Positions 9,369-17,780 of a stretch of 45,347 nucleotides of DNA are shown here, piece after piece. Source of the DNA: Candidatus Omnitrophota bacterium (GTDB taxonomy: Bacteria > Omnitrophota > Gorgyraeia > B26-G9); contig JAHITE010000030.1 in NCBI GenBank assembly GCA_018817585.1, forward strand, positions 1 to 45,347. Reading direction: 5' to 3'. The first letter of the stretch is position 1, and every line of letters starts with the position of its first letter. The position numbers and the translations under genes are program-made. The notes below the pieces were generated by a model. It was not told the DNA's origin. It made no database searches and saw only the letters and a list, made by a program, of their open reading frames with translations.

Positions 9369-10646
9369 ATGGATAAACCAATTATAGAAGTAAGAAATCT
9401 TGGAAAACGTTATTTGCTTGGAGAGGGCGGCGGAGAATGCTATCGGGCGTTGCGCGATGTCATGGTAAACAGCGTTAAAAAACTTTTTAAAGGAAAGTAT
9501 AAGAAAAATGAACTTCAAGAAATCTGGGCATTGAAGCAAATTAATTTTAATGTTCAGGCAGGAGAAAAAGTAGGCATAATTGGGCGCAATGGAGCAGGTA
9601 AGAGTACTCTGCTTAAGATATTAAGTGAAATTACGGAACCTACGGAGGGGGAAGTGCTTATTAGAGGCCGGATAGCAAGTCTCCTGGAAGTTGGCACCGG
9701 GTTTCATCCTGAATTGACTGGTAAAGAAAATATTTTTATGAATGGTGCAATTCTGGGTATGAGACGTGCAGAAATTAAAGCAAAGTATGATGAAATTGTT
9801 AGTTTTGCCGAAATAGAAAAGTTTTTGGATACACCTGTAAAAAGATATTCAAGCGGCATGTATGTACGTCTTGCTTTTGCTGTGGCTGCACATCTTGAAC
9901 CGGAGATTCTTATAGTAGATGAGGTCCTAGCAGTCGGAGATATAATGTTTCAGAAAAAGTGCCTTGGAAAGATGAGTGAAGTTGCTAAGGGAGGGCGAAC
10001 AGTTTTATTTGTAAGTCATAATATGGAGGCAGTTGAAAAGCTTTGTACTCGAGCGATATTATTAAGCGAAGGTAAAGTAGTAATGGAGGGGGAAACAGAT
10101 GAGGTAATAAAAGAATATACTGAGAAAGGAAAGTATTGTATAGGGGAACAAACCTGGCAGGATATTAATAAAGCACCAGGTGATGACGTAGTGCGTTTAC
10201 TTAAGGCATGTGTCTTAAATAAAAATAAGAAAGTTTGCACAAACTTTGATATTCGCGATTCTGTCTCAATCAAGTTAGAATATCAGGTCTTAGAAGCAGG
10301 GCATCATCTTCATGTTCATCTTAGTTTTATAAAAAATGGGCATGTTATATTTATTTCAAAGGATAATTTAGATTCGCAATGGAGGGATACCGTTTGTCCT
10401 AAGGGATATTATCGTTCTGTTTGTCAGGTACCCGGTGATTTTTTAGATGAAGGTACTGTTTCGATTTATTGTGCGATTACTACTGTAGGAATGGCTAATG
10501 TAGGACACGTTTCTGCACAGGATTTGCTTACATTTCAGGTTTTTGATGGAATGGATACTGCTGGAGTGCGGGGTAATTACCCTTTGCATTGGGTTTCAAG
10601 TAGTGTCCGACCTCGCTTGAATTGGGTTGTAGAAAAAACAGCTTGA
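9369..10646 (+). CDS. wzt: Wzt-type ABC exporter ATPase with C-terminal glycan-binding domain
   Basis: ATP-binding subunit of the polysaccharide exporter, 425 aa. Walker A is GRNGAGKST (72-80), the ABC signature SSGM is at 161-164 and Walker B LIVDE at 181-185. Residues ~250-425 form an extra beta-rich domain matching Wzt C-terminal domains, which in E. coli O8/O9a types bind the modified non-reducing end of the glycan before export. Presence of this domain suggests that a terminal modification, perhaps a methyl group from one of the local methyltransferases, licenses export; that part is inference. Confidence 0.92.
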   Translation: MDKPIIEVRNLGKRYLLGEGGGECYRALRDVMVNSVKKLFKGKYKKNELQEIWALKQINFNVQAGEKVGIIGRNGAGKSTLLKILSEITEPTEGEVLIRGRIASLLEVGTGFHPELTGKENIFMNGAILGMRRAEIKAKYDEIVSFAEIEKFLDTPVKRYSSGMYVRLAFAVAAHLEPEILIVDEVLAVGDIMFQKKCLGKMSEVAKGGRTVLFVSHNMEAVEKLCTRAILLSEGKVVMEGETDEVIKEYTEKGKYCIGEQTWQDINKAPGDDVVRLLKACVLNKNKKVCTNFDIRDSVSIKLEYQVLEAGHHLHVHLSFIKNGHVIFISKDNLDSQWRDTVCPKGYYRSVCQVPGDFLDEGTVSIYCAITTVGMANVGHVSAQDLLTFQVFDGMDTAGVRGNYPLHWVSSSVRPRLNWVVEKTA

Positions 10647-10675
10647 GATTTATTTAAGAAAAGGAGATAGGTGAG

Positions 10676-11524
10676 ATGTCAATTTTTATTATTGCTGAAA
10701 TAGGGATTAATCATAATGGAGATATTGAGGTAGCAAAACGTTTAATTGATGTTGCGAAAAATTCTGGGGCTGATGCAGTTAAGTTCCAGAAACGGACTGT
10801 TGAATTAGTATATTCTAAAGAAATTCTTGATGTGCCGAGAGAAAGCCCGTGGGGTACTACTACTCGAGAGCAGAAACTTGGCCTCGAATTTGAGAAAAAA
10901 GAATATGATGAAATAAATCGATATTGTAAAGAAAAAGGAATCGACTGGTTTGCCTCTGCGTGGGATATTGAAAGTCAGAAGTTTTTACGCCAGTTTGATT
11001 GCAAATATAATAAAGTCGCATCGGCAATGATCGTTTTTGAAGATTTACTGAAGGAGATAGCTTCGGAAGGGAAACATACATTTATTTCTACGGGCATGTC
11101 GGAGTTTAAACATATAGATCGGGCAGTAGAAATATTTAAAAGTAAAAATTGTCCTTTTGAACTGATGCATTGTCTGGCTACATATCCCATGGATGATGAA
11201 GATGCAAATTTAAGTTGTATTAAAACATTAAAAGAGAGATATAAGTGTGATGTTGGATATAGCGGTCATGAGGTAGGCTTGGCTGTATCATATGCTGCGG
11301 CTGCTTTAGGGATTTCATCGTTAGAACGACATATAACTCTTAGCCGCGCGATGTATGGTTCAGATCAGGCTTCATCCGTAGAACCTAATGGGTTTCATCA
11401 GTTAATTGGAGCCGTGAGGAAAATTGAAAAAGCAATCGGTGATGGATATAAGACGATCAGTGATAAAGAAGTTCCTATTGCCAAAAAACTTAGGGCACAC
11501 ATTCCTTTTGAGGCAAGTAGATAA
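10676..11524 (+). CDS. NeuB-family nonulosonate synthase lacking the SAF domain
   Basis: Condenses PEP with a hexosamine-type sugar to a nine-carbon (or related) 2-keto acid. AEIGINHNGD, ADAVKFQKR, ISTGMSE and the terminal barrel segment VGYSGHEVGL match NeuB/PseI/LegI. The protein is only 282 aa, whereas these enzymes are usually ~340-350 because of a C-terminal antifreeze-like SAF domain; here it ends shortly after the barrel. The exact product (sialic, legionaminic, pseudaminic, KDN-like) cannot be assigned. An AAGGAG-type site precedes the ATG, and the CMP-transferase gene follows by 12 bases. Confidence 0.85.
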   Translation: MSIFIIAEIGINHNGDIEVAKRLIDVAKNSGADAVKFQKRTVELVYSKEILDVPRESPWGTTTREQKLGLEFEKKEYDEINRYCKEKGIDWFASAWDIESQKFLRQFDCKYNKVASAMIVFEDLLKEIASEGKHTFISTGMSEFKHIDRAVEIFKSKNCPFELMHCLATYPMDDEDANLSCIKTLKERYKCDVGYSGHEVGLAVSYAAAALGISSLERHITLSRAMYGSDQASSVEPNGFHQLIGAVRKIEKAIGDGYKTISDKEVPIAKKLRAHIPFEASR

Positions 11525-11536
11525 AAAGAGGTGTTT

Positions 11537-12262
11537 ATGGGCAAAATTTTGGCGATTATTCCCGCACGGTCTGGATCTAAGGGGGTAACAGATAAAAATA
11601 TAAGGTTTTTGGGTGGTTATCCTTTAATCGCTTATAGTATCGCTGTTGCTAAATTAGTAAAAAATATTGAGCGCATAATTGTATCAACAGATTCTCAAGA
11701 GTATGCAGATATTGCTAAAGATTATGGTGCCGAAGTCCCTTTTTTAAGGCCATCGCTGATAGCTGGTGATAAATCAGGTGACTACGATTTTTTAAAACAT
11801 GCGATTGATTGGTTACAAGAAAAAGAAGGATATCGGCCGGAATATATAGTTCATTTAAGACCGACGACTCCTTTTAGAGAGGCTCATTATATTGAAGGAG
11901 CAATTGAAGCCATAAAAAAAGACACAACAGCTACGGCTTTGCGGTCTTTACATGAAATGTCTGAATCAGCTTATAAGACTTTTGAAATAGAAAATGGTTA
12001 TATGAAGTCTGTTTTTTCAGGGAGGTTTGATATTGAAGCGTCAAATCTTCCGCGCCAAATGGTTAAAACGACTTATGATGCCAATGGCTATGTTGATGTG
12101 GTTAGGACTAGTTATATTCTTGAACATGAAAAAATACACGGGGATAAAGTTATCGCGTATATTACACCACGCGCTTATGAAGTTGATACCCCAGAAGATT
12201 TTGAATATTTAGAATATTTAATAAATAAAAATCCGATGTTGGTAAAAAATCTTTTTAAATGA
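11537..12262 (+). CDS. Acylneuraminate cytidylyltransferase family (NeuA-like)
   Basis: Activates a nonulosonic acid with CTP to the CMP-sugar. The nucleotide-binding motif IIPARSGSKGV begins at residue 7, VSTDSQEYADIA and HLRPTTPFR are typical of the CMP-NeuAc/CMP-KDO synthetase group, and the C-terminal YEVDTPEDFEY is conserved. ATG 11537 is chosen because AGAGG ends five bases before it; a GTG lies six bases upstream. About 241 aa, normal length. Together with the preceding NeuB-like enzyme it implies a CMP-nonulosonate in the glycan; no NeuC/hexosamine epimerase gene is visible. Confidence 0.9.
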   Translation: MGKILAIIPARSGSKGVTDKNIRFLGGYPLIAYSIAVAKLVKNIERIIVSTDSQEYADIAKDYGAEVPFLRPSLIAGDKSGDYDFLKHAIDWLQEKEGYRPEYIVHLRPTTPFREAHYIEGAIEAIKKDTTATALRSLHEMSESAYKTFEIENGYMKSVFSGRFDIEASNLPRQMVKTTYDANGYVDVVRTSYILEHEKIHGDKVIAYITPRAYEVDTPEDFEYLEYLINKNPMLVKNLFK

Positions 12263-12274
12263 GGTGCTGGTGCA

Positions 12275-13000
12275 ATGGAATACAAGATATTTGAAAATAA
12301 AAATTGTTTTATATCCGGAGCGACCGGAGGAATCGGCAGCCAGATTGCGATGGAAATGGCAAAAAACGGCTGCAATTTGTTTTTGACCGCGACTAATATG
12401 GTGAAGTTAAAAACCTTAAAAAATCAGATTCAAAGTATTCAAGGCAAGAAAATTAAAATTTTCTACGCACAGGGAGATCTGAATGAAATTCAAGATGTAA
12501 AACAGATAATTAAAGCGGTAAAGAAACAAATGGGGAAGATTGATATTTTAGTTAATGTTGCCGGTATTTTTGTCGTTAAGGATTTTTTGAAATATAGTCT
12601 GGATGATTTTCAGGAGAGCTTTAATGTTAATCTTAGGGCAGCTTTTATGTTCTGCCAAGTTTTTTCAAAAGATATGGTTAAGGAAAAATGGGGGCGGATT
12701 ATAAATATTGGTTCTTCTTCAGCTTATTCCGGTTGTAAGAGAACTGTGCTTTATTGTGCATCTAAGCATGCATTGCTTGGTTTTTCGCGGGCCCTGCATG
12801 ATGAGCTTAAGAAATTTAACATAAGAACTTTTTGTGTCTCGCCTAGTGGATCAAAAACAAAAATGGGGAAATTAATTGAAAATCAAAATTTCGAGACTTT
12901 TCTTGACCCACAAGAAATAGCAAAATATATTACTTTTATTTCTTCTTTTGATGGAAAAATGGTCTCAGAAGAGATTAGGTTAAATAGGCTGGTTATTTAA
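12275..13000 (+). CDS. Short-chain dehydrogenase/reductase
   Basis: Classical SDR of 241 aa: GATGGIG cofactor loop (15-21), NVAG (94-97), catalytic Ser in GSSSAY (about 146-151) and Tyr160/Lys164 in YCASK. Substrate unknown. Its position directly after the NeuA-like gene and before a VOC protein, with its stop codon overlapping the next ATG by one base (TAATG), suggests that it modifies a sugar or keto acid of the same pathway. Confidence 0.85.
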   Translation: MEYKIFENKNCFISGATGGIGSQIAMEMAKNGCNLFLTATNMVKLKTLKNQIQSIQGKKIKIFYAQGDLNEIQDVKQIIKAVKKQMGKIDILVNVAGIFVVKDFLKYSLDDFQESFNVNLRAAFMFCQVFSKDMVKEKWGRIINIGSSSAYSGCKRTVLYCASKHALLGFSRALHDELKKFNIRTFCVSPSGSKTKMGKLIENQNFETFLDPQEIAKYITFISSFDGKMVSEEIRLNRLVI

Positions 13001-13428
13001 TGATAAAGGGAATTCGTCATACTGGTATTGTTATTGATGACCTCGAAAAATCTTTGCATTTTTATCAGGACTTACTTGGATTAAAAATAATCAAGCAGAT
13101 GAGAGAAAAAAGTGCTTATATTGATAGTGTTCTGGCTTTAAAAGGTGTGGAGGTTACCACAATTAAAATGACTGCGGCAGATGGACAAATGATTGAATTG
13201 CTAAAATTTTACTCTCATCCCCAGGAATTAATAGAAAAAAAAATATGTGATATCGGGCCGACTCATATTGCTTTTACGGTAGATGATTTAGATAGGATGT
13301 ATAAAGAATTGTCGACCAAAGGAGTTTTATTTAGTGGTCTGCCTTGTGTCTCGCCTGATGCCTATGCGAAGGTAGTTTTTTGTCAAGCTCCGGAAGGTAC
13401 TTTCATTGAACTGGTCGAGGTTTTATAA
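13000..13428 (+). CDS. VOC/glyoxalase-fold metalloprotein
   Basis: A 142-aa two-module vicinal-oxygen-chelate protein. Candidate metal ligands are His7 (IRHTGI), Glu66, His89 (THIAF) and Glu137 (FIELVEV), all at the expected strand positions, so the metal site looks intact. It overlaps its neighbours at both ends by single-base TAATG junctions, giving a tightly coupled SDR-VOC-methyltransferase trio. VOC enzymes include epimerases, isomerases and lyases; the reaction here is unknown. Confidence 0.82.
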   Translation: MIKGIRHTGIVIDDLEKSLHFYQDLLGLKIIKQMREKSAYIDSVLALKGVEVTTIKMTAADGQMIELLKFYSHPQELIEKKICDIGPTHIAFTVDDLDRMYKELSTKGVLFSGLPCVSPDAYAKVVFCQAPEGTFIELVEVL

Positions 13429-14120
13429 TGATAAATGAATCTAAAAAAGACGATTATATCTCGTTAGTTTATAGTGAAGAAAACAAGCCGTTTACCGAAT
13501 ATCCGGATTTACTGACAAAGTATCTTGTTGCGCGCTATGAATTGATAAAGGGTAACAAAATACTTGATTTAGGCTGCGGTCGCGGTGAGTTTTTAAGAGG
13601 CTTTATTCGTAGCGGTTTGAATGGTCATGGGGTTGATGAGTCATTGGCAGCACAATCAATCTGTCCTGAAGCTGAAATTGTAAAATCTGATCTTGAAAAA
13701 CAAGCCTTACCATATACGGACAATAGTTTTGACATAATTTTTTCTAAATCAGTATTAGAACATTTTTATTATCCGGAAAAGCTGGTTAAAGAAATTTACC
13801 GCATTTTAAAACCAGGAGGTATTGTTATTACCATGACTCCTGATTGGCAATCTATTTATAAAATATTCTATAACGATTATACACATCGAAGGCCGTTTAC
13901 AGTAGTTTCTTTGCAGACGATTTTTAATGTCAATGGTTTTAATGATGTTAAAGTGGAAAAATTTAGGCAATTGCCTTTTTTATGGAAAATGCCAGGGCTC
14001 AAGCTATTATCAGAAATTATCTCTTTTGTTACTCCAAATAGCTTGAGTTCTCATAGTAAGCTGGTGAGGTTTTCTAAAGAGGTGATGCTGCTTTGCAGCG
14101 CAGTTAAACCTACAAAATAA
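13428..14120 (+). CDS. Class I SAM-dependent methyltransferase
   Basis: A 230-aa methyltransferase with motif I ILDLGCGRGEF (45-55), acidic GVDES, motif FDIIFSKSVLEHFYYPE and the post-motif RILKPGGIVI. It belongs to the broad Methyltransf_11 group. It is coupled by TAATG overlap to the VOC gene. The target is probably a glycan hydroxyl or carboxyl group, inferred only from location. Confidence 0.85.
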   Translation: MINESKKDDYISLVYSEENKPFTEYPDLLTKYLVARYELIKGNKILDLGCGRGEFLRGFIRSGLNGHGVDESLAAQSICPEAEIVKSDLEKQALPYTDNSFDIIFSKSVLEHFYYPEKLVKEIYRILKPGGIVITMTPDWQSIYKIFYNDYTHRRPFTVVSLQTIFNVNGFNDVKVEKFRQLPFLWKMPGLKLLSEIISFVTPNSLSSHSKLVRFSKEVMLLCSAVKPTK

Positions 14121-14133
14121 AAGTGAACTAAAT

Positions 14134-14994
14134 ATGTCTAATAAAAAATGTTATCTGTGTCAGGGAGAAAATTTCAGCCAAAGGCCGGGGAGTGTCCGCG
14201 ATAATTCTAGGCTGAAAATATTAGAGTGTACTTCTTGCGGGCTAGTTTTTTTGTCGTCTTTTTCGCATATTGAAAATGATTTTTATGAAAATTCAAATAT
14301 GCATATGGATAAGTCCTTAAAGGTGGATGATTGGATTAAAAGAACAGAAGTTGATGATCAACGCCGTTTTGAGTTTCTCGAAGATATTCTGCCTCAGCGC
14401 TCCTTGCTTGATTTTGGTTGCGGAACCGGTAATTTTATTACTAAAGCTTCTTGTCTGACCAATAAAGTATTTGGCCTTGAGCCTGAGATGCGGCTGCGTG
14501 AACATTTTGACCGGATGAGTTTAAAAGTATATCGTTATCCATCAGAAATCCCCAAAAAAGACAAGTTTGATATTATTACATTGTTTCATGTTTTGGAACA
14601 TCTCCCGGATCCCAGAAAAACCTTAACGGAATTAAGCGGCTTTTTAAATAAAAAAGGAGAAATTATTATTGAAGTACCTAGTGCTGATGATGCATTATTG
14701 ACACTTTATAATTCGGAAGAATTTTCACATTTTACGTATTGGAGCTGTCATTTGTTTTTGTTTAATAATAAAACCCTGAAAAAACTTGCTGAACAAATAA
14801 AGTTAAAGATAAACTATATTAAGCCGTTTCAACGATATCCTTTATCTAATCATTTGTTTTGGTTATCCCAAGGTAAACCTGGGGGACATGAAAAATGGAA
14901 TTTTATCGATTCAAAAGAGTTGAGTAAGGCCTACGAGAAGCAGTTAGAATCTATAGGAAAGTGTGATAGTGTTTTAATGAGTTTGTCGCAATGA
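14134..14994 (+). CDS. Class I methyltransferase with N-terminal zinc ribbon
   Basis: The first 40 residues hold a C4 zinc-binding pattern (Cys6, Cys9, Cys32, Cys35), followed by motif I LLDFGCGTGNF (91-101) and FHVLEHLPDPR, 286 aa in total. Zinc-ribbon plus Methyltransf_23 proteins are frequent in O-antigen clusters, where several act on sugars. It follows the previous methyltransferase by 13 bases. Confidence 0.85.
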   Translation: MSNKKCYLCQGENFSQRPGSVRDNSRLKILECTSCGLVFLSSFSHIENDFYENSNMHMDKSLKVDDWIKRTEVDDQRRFEFLEDILPQRSLLDFGCGTGNFITKASCLTNKVFGLEPEMRLREHFDRMSLKVYRYPSEIPKKDKFDIITLFHVLEHLPDPRKTLTELSGFLNKKGEIIIEVPSADDALLTLYNSEEFSHFTYWSCHLFLFNNKTLKKLAEQIKLKINYIKPFQRYPLSNHLFWLSQGKPGGHEKWNFIDSKELSKAYEKQLESIGKCDSVLMSLSQ

Positions 14995-15006
14995 AATGAG
15001 GGGTAA

Positions 15007-15807
15007 ATGGCTGAGCTATTTAATGGGTTGACTACGGTAAATATCGAATTAACAAATCGCTGCAATAAAGATTGTTGGATGTGCGGACGGAGAAAAGTCG
15101 ACAAAGAATATCCAGAAATCGCGCTTAATTACGGTGATATGGATTTTGATTTGGTTAAATCGATTGCCAAACAATTACCGGATTCAATAGTAGTGCAGTT
15201 TCATAATAATGGCGAACCGCTGCTTTATACCAGGTTTGGAGAAGCTGTAAAACTGTTTACCAAACAGATAAAATGCGTTAATACAAATGCTAAATTAATT
15301 CTCGAAAAAGCTGACGATATTATTGATAACCTTGATACTCTTACAATATCGGTAATAGAAAATGATTCAGAGGCAGATGAGCAATATGAGTTGGTTAAAA
15401 AATTTCTGGCAATCAAGGGTGAGAGAAAACCGAATATGATTTATCGGTGTTTGGGCAGTGTGGATAAAGAACGATGGGAAAAACTAAACGGCATACTCGT
15501 CACTAGAATATTGCATAATCCTTTGGGGAGTTTTAAGTATGAGAAAAATCCGACAATTCCGGAAATCGGAATTTGCTTAGAAATATTAAATCATATGGCA
15601 ATTAATCGTTTGGGTAAAGTTTCGATTTGTGTAAGATTTGATCCTAAAGGCTTGGGTGTTATCGGAGATGTTAATACAACTCCATTAGCTGATATTTGGC
15701 ATAGTGCTCAAAGAAAAGAGTGGATAAAGTATCATATTGAAGGGAATAGAAGTAAAATACCATTGTGTAGCTATTGTGATTTTTGGGGTGTGCCTAGGGG
15801 ATTATGA
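15007..15807 (+). CDS. Radical SAM protein with SPASM-like C-terminus
   Basis: A 266-aa radical SAM protein. The [4Fe-4S]/SAM motif CNKDCWMC gives Cys19, Cys23 and Cys26 (canonical CX3CX2C). The C-terminal part has the layout of a SPASM domain: ICLEI, SICVRFDPKGLGVIGDV, PLADIWHS and a final CSYCDFW. The second half is shorter than usual and the barrel may be partial. Its stop overlaps the next ATG (ATGA), linking it to the DUF115-like gene. Substrate unknown; a sugar epimerisation or deoxygenation is possible. Confidence 0.82.
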   Translation: MAELFNGLTTVNIELTNRCNKDCWMCGRRKVDKEYPEIALNYGDMDFDLVKSIAKQLPDSIVVQFHNNGEPLLYTRFGEAVKLFTKQIKCVNTNAKLILEKADDIIDNLDTLTISVIENDSEADEQYELVKKFLAIKGERKPNMIYRCLGSVDKERWEKLNGILVTRILHNPLGSFKYEKNPTIPEIGICLEILNHMAINRLGKVSICVRFDPKGLGVIGDVNTTPLADIWHSAQRKEWIKYHIEGNRSKIPLCSYCDFWGVPRGL

Positions 15808-16769
15808 ATTATTCATCAAAGGATTATTTATCTCATTCCGAAGAAAGGATTTCCCGTCTTCGAAAGATTATTAACGGAAGGCCGGTTGCAATTCTTGCTG
15901 CTGGTCCGTCTATCAAGGAACTTGAAGAGAGAATTAGCGAACTTCGCCATACCGATATTTGCTATCTTGGCTTAAATAAATTCTTTGTGCAGGAAAATAA
16001 TATCTTGCAGAAAATTGATAAGAAGGTGTCTATATTTACCTGCAGTGGGCGCGAAGGTATGCCGGAGGTAATGAACGAGACAATTAATTTTCTGAATAGA
16101 AATGAAGATAATATGTTTATATCTTCCTTCTGGCGAGATTCGTTTGGATTATTGGATCATGATTTTAACTTGGAGCAATTTCTTAGAGATTATGATAAGA
16201 AGGTTCTTTTTTTTAGCTTGAACCGCAAAAAAAATGTTCCGAATAATGATTATCCCCTGCATTTTATCGAGACAAATTCTTTGCTGATTTTGATTCAAAT
16301 GGCGCAAATTGGTAGGGCAGAAAGTATTGTGCTATTTGGTGCAGATGGACATGGGGGGGAGAATGTCAATGAGTATTATTACCGGCAGAATGAATATGAA
16401 GTGAAAGGCTGGAATGGGGTTAACGAAGCATTAATTAGTGATACGATGCGTTATTTTAATCCTATTGCTTCGTTTGCGATAAGAAATACATGTAAGACTT
16501 ATGGCCTTCCTCTTATTAATATTTTAAATTGTTCGCTGAACAGCTGTTACACTCCTTTCCCTAAAATATCATATGATGGTGCATTTGAATATCTTTTAAA
16601 GGGAAAAAAAGTAATTGGAAAATTAGATTTAAGGGTTCCAAGAAAACCTAAGATGCCTAATGCTTTTGTTTTATTTGCTCAAAAGATTGTTAATTTTTGG
16701 AAAAGATACAAATGGAGTTCTTTTCGTCTGGTTTTAGCAAAAGTGTGGCATAAATTGATGACATTTTAG
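15804..16769 (+). CDS. DUF115 / sialyltransferase-fold-like protein, putative nonulosonate transferase
   Basis: A 321-aa protein containing PVAILAAGPSIKEL (28-40), then LGLNKFF and VLFGADGHGG. This order resembles both DUF115 (Maf flagellin glycosylation and MptE-like proteins) and the GT42 sialyltransferase CstII (nucleotide-binding GPSLKE, then RCNQFYF, then SGIDF). Because CMP-nonulosonate genes lie a few kilobases upstream, I infer that it could transfer the nonulosonate to the glycan. Identity is weak enough that a purely structural homologue without that role is possible. It overlaps the radical SAM gene by 4 bases. Confidence 0.6.
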   Translation: MNYSSKDYLSHSEERISRLRKIINGRPVAILAAGPSIKELEERISELRHTDICYLGLNKFFVQENNILQKIDKKVSIFTCSGREGMPEVMNETINFLNRNEDNMFISSFWRDSFGLLDHDFNLEQFLRDYDKKVLFFSLNRKKNVPNNDYPLHFIETNSLLILIQMAQIGRAESIVLFGADGHGGENVNEYYYRQNEYEVKGWNGVNEALISDTMRYFNPIASFAIRNTCKTYGLPLINILNCSLNSCYTPFPKISYDGAFEYLLKGKKVIGKLDLRVPRKPKMPNAFVLFAQKIVNFWKRYKWSSFRLVLAKVWHKLMTF

Positions 16770-16796
16770 TAAATACAAATGCCAGCAAGGAGATTT

Positions 16797-17780
16797 ATGG
16801 AAAGTAGACCGAAGATATCGATTATCAGTCCTTCAAAGAATACGGGAAGGTTTGTCAAAGAAACTATAGAATCTATTATGGCTCAGACTTATAAAAATTG
16901 GGAACATATTATTGTTGATGGAGTTTCTACGGATGAGACATTGGAAGTTGTGCGACAATACTCCCATATACGTTTGCTGTCAGAGCCGGATAGCGGGCCT
17001 GATGATGCGCTTAGAAAAGGTTTGGCCATGGCAAAAGGTGAGTATGTTATGATGTGCTGTGTTTCAGATGGTTATTTAGATAAAAAATGGCTTAAGCGCT
17101 GTGTTGAAATTTTGGATCAGAACCCTGAAATCTCACTTGTATGGGGAATAGATCAAAATATGCTTGAAGACGGAACGCTTCACACGATTGTAACAAACCC
17201 TTGGTTTGAAAATCCTCCGCCCAATGGAAAAGATTATATTTATTATTGGTTGAAAGATGCAGCTCTTTTTCATGAGCGGGATCTTTGTGTAAGGAAAAGT
17301 GTTTTCGAAGAATGCTTTCCGAAATTTGATTCTAATAAGCCGCGGGAGGACCAGGAGCAAGGTCATTTAATGTTCGCTTATAATTTTAATACACTTGGTT
17401 ATTTACCGCATCTTATTCAAGTTGTTGCAGCGTATGGGCGTCAGCATGATAATGCAATCAGCCAGGATCAGGCAATAAGTGGAGAGTCAGAAAAAAGGGG
17501 GAGGGAGTATTATACTGCTTTTAAAAAGTTTAAAAGTAAAATCATTAAAGGAGAAGTTAAACATTGTTATAGGGACGGCTTTGGAAATATCTTACCATAT
17601 AAATTTGAAGTGAAAAAATGTTTTGATATTGAAAAAGAAAATAAACTTAGGAAAATGATTTCATACTTAGTCCCTCCTATTTTTATTTGGTTTAAAAATA
17701 AAGTTGCTGCGAGATATGGTGCTTATAAACATATACAAGAACTTCGTAAGAGGCGAAAGATAAAATCAGAGGAGAGATAA
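16797..17780 (+). CDS. Glycosyltransferase family 2
   Basis: GT-A fold transferase, about 327 aa. The start SIISPSKNTGRFVKETIESI, IIVDGVSTDETLEVV and LSEPDSGPDDALRKGLAMAKGEY are the pattern of WcaA-like GT2 enzymes. The usual DXD position reads CVSDG, so the metal motif is reduced to one Asp. ATG 16797 is preferred because AAGGAG ends four bases upstream; ATG 16779 is possible. Donor and acceptor unknown. Confidence 0.86.
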   Translation: MESRPKISIISPSKNTGRFVKETIESIMAQTYKNWEHIIVDGVSTDETLEVVRQYSHIRLLSEPDSGPDDALRKGLAMAKGEYVMMCCVSDGYLDKKWLKRCVEILDQNPEISLVWGIDQNMLEDGTLHTIVTNPWFENPPPNGKDYIYYWLKDAALFHERDLCVRKSVFEECFPKFDSNKPREDQEQGHLMFAYNFNTLGYLPHLIQVVAAYGRQHDNAISQDQAISGESEKRGREYYTAFKKFKSKIIKGEVKHCYRDGFGNILPYKFEVKKCFDIEKENKLRKMISYLVPPIFIWFKNKVAARYGAYKHIQELRKRRKIKSEER

